From: Oceanispirochaeta crateris
Lineage (GTDB): Bacteria > Spirochaetota > Spirochaetia > DSM-2461
Length of the DNA stretch: 64,000 nucleotides
NCBI RefSeq assembly: GCF_008329965.1
Contig: NZ_CP036150.1
Span: 3,514,439 to 3,578,438 of the forward strand
Reading direction: 5' to 3'
The notes beneath the pieces were generated by a model, which did no database searches, was not told the DNA's origin, and saw nothing but the letters and a program-made list of their open reading frames with translations. This document shows positions 44,125 to 53,423 of the stretch, piece by piece (the stretch's first letter is position 1; each line of letters starts with the position of its first letter). The translations under genes were made by a program, and so were the position numbers.

Positions 44125-44221
44125 TATATATTTTGAACATTTTCTTGAAGTTAAAGAGGGAAAAATGGTTTAATTTACATACTAGTACTACTTTAGTCTA
44201 AATAATCAGTTGATATTTTTC

Positions 44222-44251
44222 TTGACAGTTGATCTATTCTCCATGGATAAT
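44222..44251 (+). promoter_or_regulatory. Promoter of the GH95/sugar ABC operon
   Basis: TTGACA (-35) and GATAAT (-10) are 18 bases apart, 39 bases before the binding-protein start codon. The second TTGAACATGTTT copy covers the expected start point. Confidence 0.5.
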
Positions 44252-44254
44252 AAA

Positions 44255-44266
44255 TTGAACATGTTT
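44255..44266. repeat. Operator-like repeat, copy 2
   Basis: TTGAACATGTTT, within the larger near-palindrome AAATTGAACATGTTTAATTT. It sits just downstream of the -10, where a repressor would block transcription. The LacI-family protein encoded in the same operon is one candidate binder; its usual sites have a central CG, which this lacks. Confidence 0.45.
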
Positions 44267-44290
44267 AATTTGCATGAAAGGAGATGTATT

Positions 44291-45580
44291 ATGAAGAAGG
44301 TTTTTATTGTATCCTTTTTGATTCTTTTGACACTTGGTTCAGTTTGGGCGAATGGACAGCAGGAATCTAAGTCCGAAGAGCAAACTGTTTTGAACTATTG
44401 GACATGGTATCCCGGTGAAGCAACTATTCGGGAAGCCTTGGACGCATTTGAAATGCAGAATCCCAGTGTAAAAGTGGAGCTGACCGTATTTGAATCTCAG
44501 GCTTATCAGGAAAGGCTTCCTCTGGCATTGGCCTCCGGCGAGGAACTGGATGTCTTTGGCGTGCAGACAGGTGTGATGGCTCCCCAGGTAAAATCCTATT
44601 TGGAACCCCTGGATAGTTATTTTGAGGCGATGGATGGAGCGGAATGGGAAAGTCAGTTTAATGAATTGGACCTGGATATCGCCAGAGGACAGACCGAAAG
44701 CGATGAATTGCTTTTTATAACTGCCGGACGCTTGGGATCCGCAATCGCCCTCTATAATGCGAAAATGTTCGATGATCTGGGACTTTCTGTTCCCAATACC
44801 TATGAAGAAATGAAAGCCGTTGCTGCAACCATAAGAAAAGAGCTTCCAGGTGTTCTTCCTGTTGTGTTTACAGGTGACGGATGGTTCGTTGATGAAATGC
44901 TTCTCACAGTCGTCGCACAGGAATCCGACCTGTTCAATGAAATCCGCTACGACGGTGGACGTTTTGATGATCCTCGTTTTGTTCAGGCTTTGAGTGATTT
45001 CAAACTCATGTTTCAAGACGGTGTTTTCGAAAATATGACAGATATTTCTTATGGAAGGTCATTGGAGCTTTTCGATACTGGCAAGGCTGCCATTCTCTAT
45101 CAGGGAACCTGGGAAGCGGCAAGGCTATCCAGCACTTTCAGGGAAAAGAGCGGCATTGCTCTTGAGAATGTGGGAGCCATGGCAATGCCTGTTATGAGAG
45201 ATTCAGGTAAGGCAACACTCAGAGCGTATACTGAGCTTGGATATGGTATTTCCAATAGCTCTTCCAATAAAGATGCAGCTGCAAAGCTTGTTCACTTTCT
45301 TACAGCCGGCGAAGGTTTTGAAATTATGAATCAGGGGATGTTTTTGATTCCCAATAATAAGAGAGCCCAAATGCCAGATTCATTGTTCAACTCAGATGAA
45401 GGCCGAGAAGGCTGGGAGTTGGTTCAGAAGCTGGTTGCCGAATCAACTTCTCATCGGAACAACCTATCAGGATTCAGCAATACGGCAGGACAGGTCATTC
45501 AGATTATGCTCGGTGGCGATCTTACTCCCCAAGAAACAGCAGAGATGATTCAGAAGGAATTTGAAAGATCTGGTCTTTAA
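44291..45580 (+). CDS. Sugar ABC transporter substrate-binding protein (family 1)
   Basis: 429 residues from the ATG preceded by AGGAG; a longer in-frame start upstream would cross the promoter. A signal peptide ends at SVWA and the mature protein begins NGQQESKSEE. Family-1 features include VLNYWTWYPGEATIREALDAFE and AAILYQGTWEAARL. It is the first gene of a long operon (two permeases, GH95 enzyme, LacI regulator, then CoaX-like and pdxST). A fucose- or galactose-containing oligosaccharide is the likely ligand, judged by the GH95 gene. Confidence 0.88.
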   Translation: MKKVFIVSFLILLTLGSVWANGQQESKSEEQTVLNYWTWYPGEATIREALDAFEMQNPSVKVELTVFESQAYQERLPLALASGEELDVFGVQTGVMAPQVKSYLEPLDSYFEAMDGAEWESQFNELDLDIARGQTESDELLFITAGRLGSAIALYNAKMFDDLGLSVPNTYEEMKAVAATIRKELPGVLPVVFTGDGWFVDEMLLTVVAQESDLFNEIRYDGGRFDDPRFVQALSDFKLMFQDGVFENMTDISYGRSLELFDTGKAAILYQGTWEAARLSSTFREKSGIALENVGAMAMPVMRDSGKATLRAYTELGYGISNSSSNKDAAAKLVHFLTAGEGFEIMNQGMFLIPNNKRAQMPDSLFNSDEGREGWELVQKLVAESTSHRNNLSGFSNTAGQVIQIMLGGDLTPQETAEMIQKEFERSGL

Positions 45581-45603
45581 TTTAAATTTGTAAGGTTTAC
45601 ATA

Positions 45604-45633
45604 CGGCTGTTTCCTTTCGAGTGGAGACAGCCG
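45604..45633 (+). other. Intercistronic stem-loop after the binding-protein gene
   Basis: CGGCTGT and ACAGCCG pair perfectly, and the stem extends inward by four more pairs (one G-U) to an 8-base loop. There is no U-tract. It lies between the binding-protein and permease genes. Confidence 0.5.
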
Positions 45634-45697
45634 GTTTCAAGCAGGAAAACAATTCTGGTAAACCATATTCATCATCATAGGATAGGAGGAAATAAGG

Positions 45698-46591
45698 GTG
45701 GTAAACCTTTCTAGAAGCAAACAGAGGAACAACGATAAGAATGCAATTCTTTTTCTGTTTCCTTTGATGTTAATTGTCGGAATCCTGCTTTTTTACAGCA
45801 TTTTTTTCATTATAAAAAATAGTTTTTTTAACTTTGATTTGTCGTTTCAGAAATTTACATTTGTAGGTTTGAACAACTATGCAAGACTTCTGACAGACCC
45901 GATTTTTTACAAAAGTATATTCAACAACCTGGTCTTTTCTGGAGTTGTCATTTTGGCCGGGGTCACCCTGGGATTCTTATTTGCCGTTCTCCTGTCGACG
46001 AATATAAGAGGAAACCGCTTGTTTTTTGCTATTTTGTTTCTCCCCTCCATCGTTCCTAGAGCCTTGATTGCCACTGTTTTCAAAGAAATGCTGGAATTCC
46101 ATAGCGGCACCGTGAATGCGGTCTTGAGTTTTATGGGGATGAATGTCCAGAATCTGACCTGGCTGACTGACCCTGGAATGGCTTATGTTTCAGTCTTCAC
46201 TGTTCTCATCTATATGATCGGGATACCACTTTTGTATTATAATGCAGAACTGACAACTATAGATTCCAGTATTTTTGAATCTGCCCAGTTGGATGGTGCT
46301 AACTTTCCGACATTGATCACAAAGATTATTTTTCCCCTCGTTAAAGCCAGTCACAAAACGATTGTCATTTCGACGCTGTTGGCTACGTTTAGAATGTTTG
46401 AAGTCATTTTTCTGCTCACATCCGGAGGCCCCGGTTTTACAACAGAAATAACAGGGACCTATATTTATCGTTTTACCCGCAGGGGATCCGATTTGGGGTA
46501 TGTTTCTGCCGCAGCTACGATCATCCTGGTTATTGCCCTATTTTTATCGGTTCTTCAGATAAAACTACTCTACAAATCAAAAAAAAATTAG
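45698..46591 (+). CDS. Sugar ABC transporter permease (UgpA/MalF type)
   Basis: 297 residues, GTG start with AGGAGG upstream. Six spans; the EAA loop is degenerate, FESAQLDGANFPTLITKIIFPLV, followed by TSGGPGFTTEITGTYIYRFTRR. It partners the permease 9 bases downstream. Confidence 0.9.
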   Translation: MVNLSRSKQRNNDKNAILFLFPLMLIVGILLFYSIFFIIKNSFFNFDLSFQKFTFVGLNNYARLLTDPIFYKSIFNNLVFSGVVILAGVTLGFLFAVLLSTNIRGNRLFFAILFLPSIVPRALIATVFKEMLEFHSGTVNAVLSFMGMNVQNLTWLTDPGMAYVSVFTVLIYMIGIPLLYYNAELTTIDSSIFESAQLDGANFPTLITKIIFPLVKASHKTIVISTLLATFRMFEVIFLLTSGGPGFTTEITGTYIYRFTRRGSDLGYVSAAATIILVIALFLSVLQIKLLYKSKKN

Positions 46592-46600
46592 GAACGTAAT

Positions 46601-47425
46601 ATGAGTAACACAAGTATACTTTCATTTTCGGGATGGAAGAAAAAGACCCTGCAGGCTGTCATGATAATCATTGCGTTATGCTGGTTAATTCCTGTGGTTT
46701 CCGCTGTTTATAGATCCTTCAGGTTCATGGGATTTCAGAATTATGTTTATGTTCTCACTACGAGGATCAATGGAATCTATTTTGTCCAGGCCCTGCTTAA
46801 TTCGTTTATCATTGCAGCAGTAGCCGTTTCGCTGACGGTTTCGGTTTCCAGTCTTGCAGGTTTCTGCTTCTCGAAAATAGACTTCAGGTTGAATCGACTT
46901 TTCTATCTGTTGACTCTTTGCCTTCTGGCTATTCCAGGGGTTACTATTTTGATTCCTCTGTTCTTCACCATTAAGAATTTAAATCTCATGAATACTCATC
47001 TCGCTGTAGCCCTGCCGGAAGTAGCTCTTACGCTTCCTTTTGGTGTGCTCCTTATGCGGAATTCATTCGATGCCATCGATAATGCCTACCTGGAAGCGGC
47101 GACTATTGATGGGGCCAATTATTTCCAGGCATTCATTAAGATCTATTTTCCTATGAATATCGGGACGACAATAAATTTGGCTATACTTCAATTTATCTGG
47201 TCTTTTCAGGACTTTTTACTGCCTAACTATTTCATTTCTAAGAAAGCAATTATGACGACAACTCAGTTGATAAGCTCTTTCAATCGAGCCATGACGGTCA
47301 CTCCAAAGGATTTAGGGGCTTTCAGCGCCTCTCTTGTTCTTCTGGCAATGCCTATCTTGGTCGTATATCTAATATTCAGCCGATATATTAAGAGTGGGCT
47401 CACCTCCGGCGGTCTTAAAGGCTAG
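46601..47425 (+). CDS. Sugar ABC transporter permease (UgpE/MalG type)
   Basis: 274 residues, six spans. The EAA loop reads YLEAATIDGANYFQAFIKIYFPM and the C-terminus is RYIKSGLTSGGLKG. AGGA lies 7 bases before the ATG. No ATPase gene in the operon. Confidence 0.9.
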   Translation: MSNTSILSFSGWKKKTLQAVMIIIALCWLIPVVSAVYRSFRFMGFQNYVYVLTTRINGIYFVQALLNSFIIAAVAVSLTVSVSSLAGFCFSKIDFRLNRLFYLLTLCLLAIPGVTILIPLFFTIKNLNLMNTHLAVALPEVALTLPFGVLLMRNSFDAIDNAYLEAATIDGANYFQAFIKIYFPMNIGTTINLAILQFIWSFQDFLLPNYFISKKAIMTTTQLISSFNRAMTVTPKDLGAFSASLVLLAMPILVVYLIFSRYIKSGLTSGGLKG

Positions 47426-47447
47426 AGCTTCAAAGGTAAAGCAACAT

Positions 47448-49799
47448 ATGGATACGACGATTCTACAATTCAGAACACCGGCCTCACTCTGGGAAGAGAG
47501 TTTCCTTTTGGGAAACAGCAGGATTGGTCTGGCTCTCTGGGGAGGACTGGGACATGAGACCATACAGCTCAATCATGATACGTTTTGGGCAGGTCATAAT
47601 TTGGTTTCACCCATCAAAATATCGGCCGAAAAACTAGGCTCTATCAGAAACCTTCTGAAGCGAAAGGAGTATTCTAAGGCCGAATCCGCACTGAGCTCTA
47701 CCTTTACCGGGCGTTATACCTTTCCCTATCAGCCTCTGGGAGAAATCAAAGTCAATTTTGATGGGCAGTATGAAGAAGGCCTTTCAGATCAAGTCAGAAC
47801 TTATGAACGGGAGTTGGATCTTTCTACGGGTCTTTATACTCAGGTTGTCTCCAGGCGCTACAGCTCCGAGGGATTTGTGTCTTTTCCGGACAATTGCGGA
47901 GTTCTTCGCTTTGATGCAGCTTCGGGACGGCCTCTCTCGGGGCGCATTACTTTTTGTTCTCCGTATGAAGATAATCCTGCCATTATTATTGAAAATGACA
48001 ACATCCTGCAGTTTGTTCTATCTGCTCCCCATGATGTTGACGGATTCTTCGATCAGGGAAGAGAGGATGTTTCATATACGGGAATCACAGGCTGCACAAC
48101 TCTTGGAATCACTTACAGTGGTGGAACGATGAGATTGCATGAAGGCAGTATCATCCTTGAGAGTGTTGAACATTTACAGCTCTTCATTCACACAGGAACC
48201 GATTGGAACAACCCGGAATTTTTAAGTGATGGCATGAATACCGTACAGGATTGCATTGGCAAAGGGTATGAAAGTTTGCTAAATCGGCATATTGAGGACT
48301 TTCAGAGACTCTATCGGTCGTTTGCTCTAGAATTAGGTGTGGACGATGATCCGTTTCTTTCACTCCCGCCGGACGCCTCATGCAGGAGCGAGTCGGTAAA
48401 GCAAAAGCTGATCAAGGGGCTGTTTGATTATGGCCGGTATCTACTGATTTCTTCATCCCGTCCAGGAAGTCAGCCGGCTAATTTACAGGGAATTTGGAAT
48501 TCCAAATTATCACCTCCCTGGTGGTCGAACTATACCATGAATATCAATCTGGAAATGAATTATTGGGGTGCTTCCACGACCGGATTGTCTGAATGTTCAC
48601 TTCCGCTTTTTGATTATGCGATGAGGCTCATGGAAAATGGATTAAACACAGCTCAGAATCTTTACAGCGCTCAGGGCTGGTGTTCTCATCATCAAAGCGA
48701 TCTTTGGGCGCAAACTCATCCCAGAGGATGCACAAAGGACAGTATTTCCTCGGGCAATGCCGAATATGCTATTTGGCCCTTCAGCGGTGTCTGGTTGTCC
48801 CTTATGGCCTGGGATCATTACCTATATACTCAGGATGACATCTTCCTTAAGACACGGTGTTTCCCTCTCCTTGAGGGGAGTGTTCGTTTTCTAAAAGATT
48901 TTCTTGTGGAAGATGAGGCGGGCCATCTGATAACGAGTCCTTCCACTTCTCCGGAAAATCGGTTTGACTGGAAAGGGGAGCGGAATGCCGTTTCCACAGG
49001 AAGCACTATGGATCTGTCCTTGACCCTGGAAGCTCTCTCCTCTTACCTTGAAATGAGCCATCATATTCAATGTGATGACGGTCTGTTGAGCTGGGTAAAT
49101 GAAGCCGTAGGGAAGATTCACCCTTTCCGTCTGGGGCGGTGGGGGCAGCTCCAAGAGTGGTCTGATGATGTGGATCGCGAATTCGAAGAGCACCGTCACC
49201 TTTCTCATCTCTTTAGTTTGTATCCGGGTAAGAAACTCATGGACAATGATCTGGACCATTTTCGGGAAGGCGCCGCTCGTTCCCTTCATGGGAGAGATCT
49301 TGAATCAACGGGATGGAGTACTGTTTGGAAGATTGCTCTGAATGCCCGTCTGGGTAATGCTAATAACATCCCCGACCTGATCGACAGGTTCATTACTCCT
49401 ATTAATCCGCATGATAGGGGAGTCCAATTCAAAGGAGGTGGGATATATCCAAATCTCCTTTGTGCCCATCCTCCATTTCAAATTGATGGGAATCTTGGAA
49501 TTGTTGGAGCATTGCTGGAGCTGCTGATACGTCAGGTGGATGACAAAATCTTCCTCCTCCCCTGTCTTCCGTCTTCTTGGTCTAAGGGGCGAATAAAAGG
49601 CTATCATCTGTCTGGAGGTGGAATAATTGATTTTCAATGGACTGACAAAGTGTTAGATTATATTAAGATTACCCCCTCGTATTCAGGGAGTTGTGTGGTT
49701 CAATACAATCACAAGAAAATCAGGCTGAATTTGAAGAATAATGAAATTGTGAGGTTGAATAATCAGTTATGCACGATGGAAAAACAACCGTTACCCTAA
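47448..49799 (+). CDS. Glycoside hydrolase family 95 (alpha-L-fucosidase/alpha-L-galactosidase)
   Basis: 783 residues from the ATG at 47448; a GTG at 47394 inside the permease gene is less likely. The N-terminal beta domain has LLGNSRIGLALWGGLGHETIQLNHDTFWAG, standard for GH95. The (alpha/alpha)6 barrel includes LQGIWNSKLSPPWWSNYT, then MNINLEMNYWGA with the conserved N-x-N and E-M-N-Y-W residues, and QEWSDDVDREFEEHRHLSHLF, which carries the family's catalytic-region motif. No signal peptide, so it works on imported oligosaccharides. GH95 enzymes remove terminal alpha-1,2-linked L-fucose or L-galactose by inversion. It overlaps the LacI-family gene by 31 bases. Confidence 0.9.
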   Translation: MDTTILQFRTPASLWEESFLLGNSRIGLALWGGLGHETIQLNHDTFWAGHNLVSPIKISAEKLGSIRNLLKRKEYSKAESALSSTFTGRYTFPYQPLGEIKVNFDGQYEEGLSDQVRTYERELDLSTGLYTQVVSRRYSSEGFVSFPDNCGVLRFDAASGRPLSGRITFCSPYEDNPAIIIENDNILQFVLSAPHDVDGFFDQGREDVSYTGITGCTTLGITYSGGTMRLHEGSIILESVEHLQLFIHTGTDWNNPEFLSDGMNTVQDCIGKGYESLLNRHIEDFQRLYRSFALELGVDDDPFLSLPPDASCRSESVKQKLIKGLFDYGRYLLISSSRPGSQPANLQGIWNSKLSPPWWSNYTMNINLEMNYWGASTTGLSECSLPLFDYAMRLMENGLNTAQNLYSAQGWCSHHQSDLWAQTHPRGCTKDSISSGNAEYAIWPFSGVWLSLMAWDHYLYTQDDIFLKTRCFPLLEGSVRFLKDFLVEDEAGHLITSPSTSPENRFDWKGERNAVSTGSTMDLSLTLEALSSYLEMSHHIQCDDGLLSWVNEAVGKIHPFRLGRWGQLQEWSDDVDREFEEHRHLSHLFSLYPGKKLMDNDLDHFREGAARSLHGRDLESTGWSTVWKIALNARLGNANNIPDLIDRFITPINPHDRGVQFKGGGIYPNLLCAHPPFQIDGNLGIVGALLELLIRQVDDKIFLLPCLPSSWSKGRIKGYHLSGGGIIDFQWTDKVLDYIKITPSYSGSCVVQYNHKKIRLNLKNNEIVRLNNQLCTMEKQPLP

Positions 49800-50800
49800 G
49801 GGATATTGCCCGCAGAACCGGTATTTCACTTGGGACTGTTTCTCGTTTTATAAATGGCGAGACCGTGAGGGAGTCTACAAGAGAAAAACTCGAAGCAGCC
49901 ATATTAGATTTAGGGTATAAGGAGAATATCGTTACCAGAGCTAAGCGTACCGGTAACTCCATGACGATTGCCGTGGTTGTTTCTCAGCTGAATGCGGAGT
50001 TTTTCATGGATATTATCCAGTCTATGGATAACTTCCTGAGAGATCAAATGTACAGCATATTGCTTTGTAATTTCCAACACGATTCCCATATTCTTAAAAA
50101 GCGCCTGGAGGAACTGCGATACAGATCCATTGACGGCATCGTTCTGTTCCCTTCTGGATTGGAAGGGGATGTCGTTTCAGAGCTGAAGGCTTTTTTGAAT
50201 GAAGGGACTCCGGTGGTCGTAATTGATGATAAGGTTCACGGTTTAAAAACAGATTCTATATCTACAGATAATTTTAATGCGACCTATGGTGCAACGGAAT
50301 ATCTTATTCGTAAAGGCCATAGGCGAATAGGGTTTCTGGCAGGTCGAAAAACTTCCTTTGTCGCCATGGATCGTTATCGGGGCTGTAAGGCTGCTTTTGA
50401 AACCTATGATATACCCTGGGATGATGATTTGGTCCGATGGGCGGATTTCGAGGTAGGGAAAAGCAGCACTCTCTTTAACGAACTGGTGAGTATGCCCGAT
50501 CCGCCTACGGCGGTTTTTCCCATGAGTTATGACATGACTCTCGGGGTCTTACTCTCTACGGTCAATAGACATATCCAGATTCCTGGAGATCTGTCGGTTT
50601 TCGGGTTTGATTTGTTTTCCGGGGTTGAGGCCTTGTCTACGAAATTGACACTTATGAAACAACCTACAGCCAAGATGGGGCAGGTCGCAGCCGAAACTCT
50701 CTTAGAACGGATTCAAGGGCATTGGGACAGCTTTCCCTTGAATGTGGAGTTGAAGGCTAAGATGATTGTTCATGACTCCATATCTGCCATCGGCTCATAG
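49769..50800 (+). CDS. LacI-family transcriptional regulator
   Basis: 343 residues. The HTH is VTLRDIARRTGISLGTVSRFINGE with the hinge helix near residues 50-60 (somewhat unusual: NIVTRAKRTGNS in place of NxxARxL). The sugar-binding core shows IAVVVSQLNAEFF, DGIVLFPSG, GHRRIGFLAGRK and the C-terminal FGFDLFSGVEAL. It overlaps the GH95 gene and probably controls the operon. Residues at the hinge differ from the family's minor-groove leucine pattern, so its operator may be atypical. Confidence 0.9.
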   Translation: MHDGKTTVTLRDIARRTGISLGTVSRFINGETVRESTREKLEAAILDLGYKENIVTRAKRTGNSMTIAVVVSQLNAEFFMDIIQSMDNFLRDQMYSILLCNFQHDSHILKKRLEELRYRSIDGIVLFPSGLEGDVVSELKAFLNEGTPVVVIDDKVHGLKTDSISTDNFNATYGATEYLIRKGHRRIGFLAGRKTSFVAMDRYRGCKAAFETYDIPWDDDLVRWADFEVGKSSTLFNELVSMPDPPTAVFPMSYDMTLGVLLSTVNRHIQIPGDLSVFGFDLFSGVEALSTKLTLMKQPTAKMGQVAAETLLERIQGHWDSFPLNVELKAKMIVHDSISAIGS

Positions 50801-50870
50801 GATTGACCCTTCGGACAATCAGGACTATAGTTTTTACTATCTGGGTCGATTCCATTAGGAACGGTACCGG

Positions 50871-51713
50871 GTGAAATACAATATTTTATCAATCAGGCTT
50901 GATTCGTGGAGGACAGGTGCTGAACAAATTCAAAAAGCGATGATACTGACAATAGATGCAGGGAGCAGCCGGATATTCGGAGGTCTACTGCAGGATGGAC
51001 AGATCAAAGCTACTTTTCAGAAAAACTCTTCTACCGGCATGAGCGCAGATGAGATAGGTCTTTTTCTTATTCAATGGCTGTGTGTAAACCACTTCAGTGC
51101 TGATGATATTGAGGGATTTGTCTACTGTTCTGTTGTGCCTGAACTCAACAAAGTCCTGGACGAGTGCAGCCGGAAATATTTCAATCTGGAAGCTCTGTCT
51201 CAGAAAGCAGGAGTGAAAAGCGGTTTGCAGGTCAAGTATACCAATCATCATGAATTGGGTGCAGATCTAATAGCCAATGCTGTAGCAGGAGTTAAACTTC
51301 ATCCCGGAAAAAATCTCATAATTGTAGACTTTGGCACGGCAACCAGCCTTTGTGCAGTCAGCCGTCTCAAGGAATATCTGGGGGGAACTCTGGTTCCCGG
51401 ATTGGATATTGCCATGGAAGCCCTGGCTGATCGTACAGCATGGCTACCGGAAGTCGAGATAAGACAGTCGAAAAATGTCTGTGGAAGGGATACGGTGAGT
51501 GCAATTCAGGGCGGTCTTTACTTTGGAACCATAGGCATGCTCAAAGAGTTGATTTACCGTATGAAGAAAGAGTGTTTCTCACAAGAAGGAGCCTTGGTTC
51601 TGGCAACAGGTACCTATGCTCAGTTGTTTCAAAATACCCAAATATTTGATGAAATCGTTCCCGAACTCGTCCTCCTCGGTCTGGAAGAAATTAGAAATCT
51701 CAACCTGAATTGA
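50871..51713 (+). CDS. CoaX-like (type III pantothenate kinase) protein, divergent
   Basis: 257 residues if started at the ATG at 50940, 280 from the GTG at 50871; neither has a convincing ribosome site. CoaX family features are MILTIDAGSS at the N-terminus, YCSVVPELN, GADLIANAV, VDFGTATSLCAVS and EYLGGTLVPG. True CoaX proteins have D-x-G-N-T and G-A-D-R; here the first is D-A-G-S-S and the Arg that contacts pantothenate is Leu. These changes may mean a different substrate or a non-catalytic role. It is followed 18 bases on by pdxS, and may be a vitamin-related kinase of the same acyltransferase-like ASKHA fold. Confidence 0.7.
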   Translation: MKYNILSIRLDSWRTGAEQIQKAMILTIDAGSSRIFGGLLQDGQIKATFQKNSSTGMSADEIGLFLIQWLCVNHFSADDIEGFVYCSVVPELNKVLDECSRKYFNLEALSQKAGVKSGLQVKYTNHHELGADLIANAVAGVKLHPGKNLIIVDFGTATSLCAVSRLKEYLGGTLVPGLDIAMEALADRTAWLPEVEIRQSKNVCGRDTVSAIQGGLYFGTIGMLKELIYRMKKECFSQEGALVLATGTYAQLFQNTQIFDEIVPELVLLGLEEIRNLNLN

Positions 51714-51731
51714 TAGAGGCTGGAGGTCGCA

Positions 51732-52637
51732 ATGAGCGAACAGACCTGGTCTGCAAGACAGACTGCAAATTGGAAAAGTAAGGTGGGCCTGGCAGAAATG
51801 CTGAAGGGGGGAGTCATCATGGACGTCGTCACTCCCGAACAGGCTATGATTGCCGAACAGGCGGGAGCTGCCGCAGTAATGGCTTTGGAAAGGGTGCCTG
51901 CGGATATCAGAAAAGACGGGGGTGTGGCCAGAATGTCCGATCCCATGATGATTGAAAGCATACAAAACGCCGTCACCATCCCGGTAATGGCTAAATGCCG
52001 GATCGGTCATATTTCCGAGGCCCGCATGCTTGAAGCCTTGGAAATTGACTTCATTGATGAATCGGAAGTTTTGACACCGGCGGACGACAGGTATCATATT
52101 CTAAAAAGTGATTATGCCGTTCCCTTCGTCTGCGGATGCAGAAATCTCGGCGAAGCTCTCAGACGCATTGCCGAGGGGGCTGCCATGATCCGCACCAAGG
52201 GGGAAGCCGGAACCGGTGATATTCTTGAAGCTGTACGTCATATGAGAACCCTTAAAGAAGATATAGCCCGCATTCAGGGGATGCCTAGGGAAACTCTTAT
52301 GACAATTTCAAAAGAGTTTGCTGCTCCTTATGATCTCATCCTCGAAGTGGCAAAAACAGGAGAGCTTCCTGTGCCCAACTTCTCAGCGGGAGGTGTGGCA
52401 ACACCTGCCGATGCCGCTCTTATGATGCATCTGGGCGCTCAGGCTGTATTTGTAGGGTCTGGAATATTTAAATCAGAAAATCCAGAAAGAAGGGCCAAGG
52501 CCATTGTAAAGGCGGTTACATATTTTAATGACCCGGCCATTCTGGTAGACCTGAGCCGTAACATAGGGGCTCCCATGACAGGCATTTCCATGGATGAATT
52601 AACGGCAGAACAGAGGCTGGCCGGAAGAGGTTGGTGA
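51732..52637 (+). CDS. pdxS: Pyridoxal 5'-phosphate synthase, PdxS subunit
   Basis: 301 residues. The (beta/alpha)8 synthase core has Asp31 ([11 protein letters not shown]), catalytic Lys88 in MAKCRIGH and the second lysine Lys156 in [10 protein letters not shown]; the phosphate loop is [12 protein letters not shown]. It makes PLP from ribose 5-phosphate, glyceraldehyde 3-phosphate and ammonia supplied by PdxT. Highly conserved and full length. It overlaps pdxT by one base (TGATG). Confidence 0.97.
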   Translation: MSEQTWSARQTANWKSKVGLAEMLKGGVIMDVVTPEQAMIAEQAGAAAVMALERVPADIRKDGGVARMSDPMMIESIQNAVTIPVMAKCRIGHISEARMLEALEIDFIDESEVLTPADDRYHILKSDYAVPFVCGCRNLGEALRRIAEGAAMIRTKGEAGTGDILEAVRHMRTLKEDIARIQGMPRETLMTISKEFAAPYDLILEVAKTGELPVPNFSAGGVATPADAALMMHLGAQAVFVGSGIFKSENPERRAKAIVKAVTYFNDPAILVDLSRNIGAPMTGISMDELTAEQRLAGRGW

Positions 52638-53191
52638 TGAATGTTCCGGGAATCCTTGCACTGCAGGGTGGCTTTGCCGCCCATGAAAAGATCCTGAAAG
52701 AAATGGGATATTCTCCTATTCTTGTTAAAAACGAAAAGGATTTGGAGACGATTGACCGCCTCATATTACCAGGGGGCGAGAGCACCGTAATGATCCGTTT
52801 ACTCAATGAATCAAAGCTCAAAGGTTCTCTTATTCAAAGGGTTCGGGAAGGGATGCCTCTCTTTGGGACCTGTGCCGGACTGATCCTGCTCTCATTGGAA
52901 CTCATAGGCTTGGGCCTTGAACCCCTAGGGCTCATGGATATTAAAGTAAAACGGAATGCCTATGGCCGTCAAATTGACAGCTTTGAAACAAGTCTTAGCT
53001 GGAGAGGGATGACTCTGCCTGCTCTGTTTATCAGGGCTCCCCAGATCTGCGAGTACGGACCGAAGGTGGAGGTTTTAATCAGCCATAAGGGAGTCCCTGT
53101 CCTGGTCAGGCAGGGAAAGATGTTAGCGGCAAGCTTCCATCCAGAATTAAACAAATCTACAGTCCTTCACCGGTATTTTATGGAATTTTGA
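52637..53191 (+). CDS. pdxT: Pyridoxal 5'-phosphate synthase, PdxT glutaminase subunit
   Basis: 184 residues from the ATG overlapping the pdxS stop. The class-I glutaminase features are GILALQGGFAAHE, LPGGEST, nucleophile Cys79 in FGTCAGLILL, the arginine/glycine block NAYGRQIDSFE and the His/Glu pair SFHPEL. It releases ammonia from glutamine for PdxS. It is the last gene of the operon. Confidence 0.96.
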   Translation: MNVPGILALQGGFAAHEKILKEMGYSPILVKNEKDLETIDRLILPGGESTVMIRLLNESKLKGSLIQRVREGMPLFGTCAGLILLSLELIGLGLEPLGLMDIKVKRNAYGRQIDSFETSLSWRGMTLPALFIRAPQICEYGPKVEVLISHKGVPVLVRQGKMLAASFHPELNKSTVLHRYFMEF

Positions 53192-53423
53192 TTTTTATCG
53201 CGGTAGGGTCATTTTTATTGCATTGGCTCTGCTGTGATTCTATTCATCTAGTTGATCTCTCTCAAAATTTCCTTTGATCTCATGTGTGATAAGATATATT
53301 TAGAGCATGATGGGTAATATTTATAGTAGATGATATGTTAATTACCTTACAGAATTGTATTATTGGGTGAAAAGGAATATTTGACAATCACCTATGAATC
53401 TAAAGGGAAAAAGGAGAATCAAT

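Noticed and set aside
44113-44266. Repeated TTGAACAT motifs as a CRISPR-like array
   Set aside because: Only two full copies and one half copy of 12 bases, unevenly spaced around a promoter; an operator role fits better.
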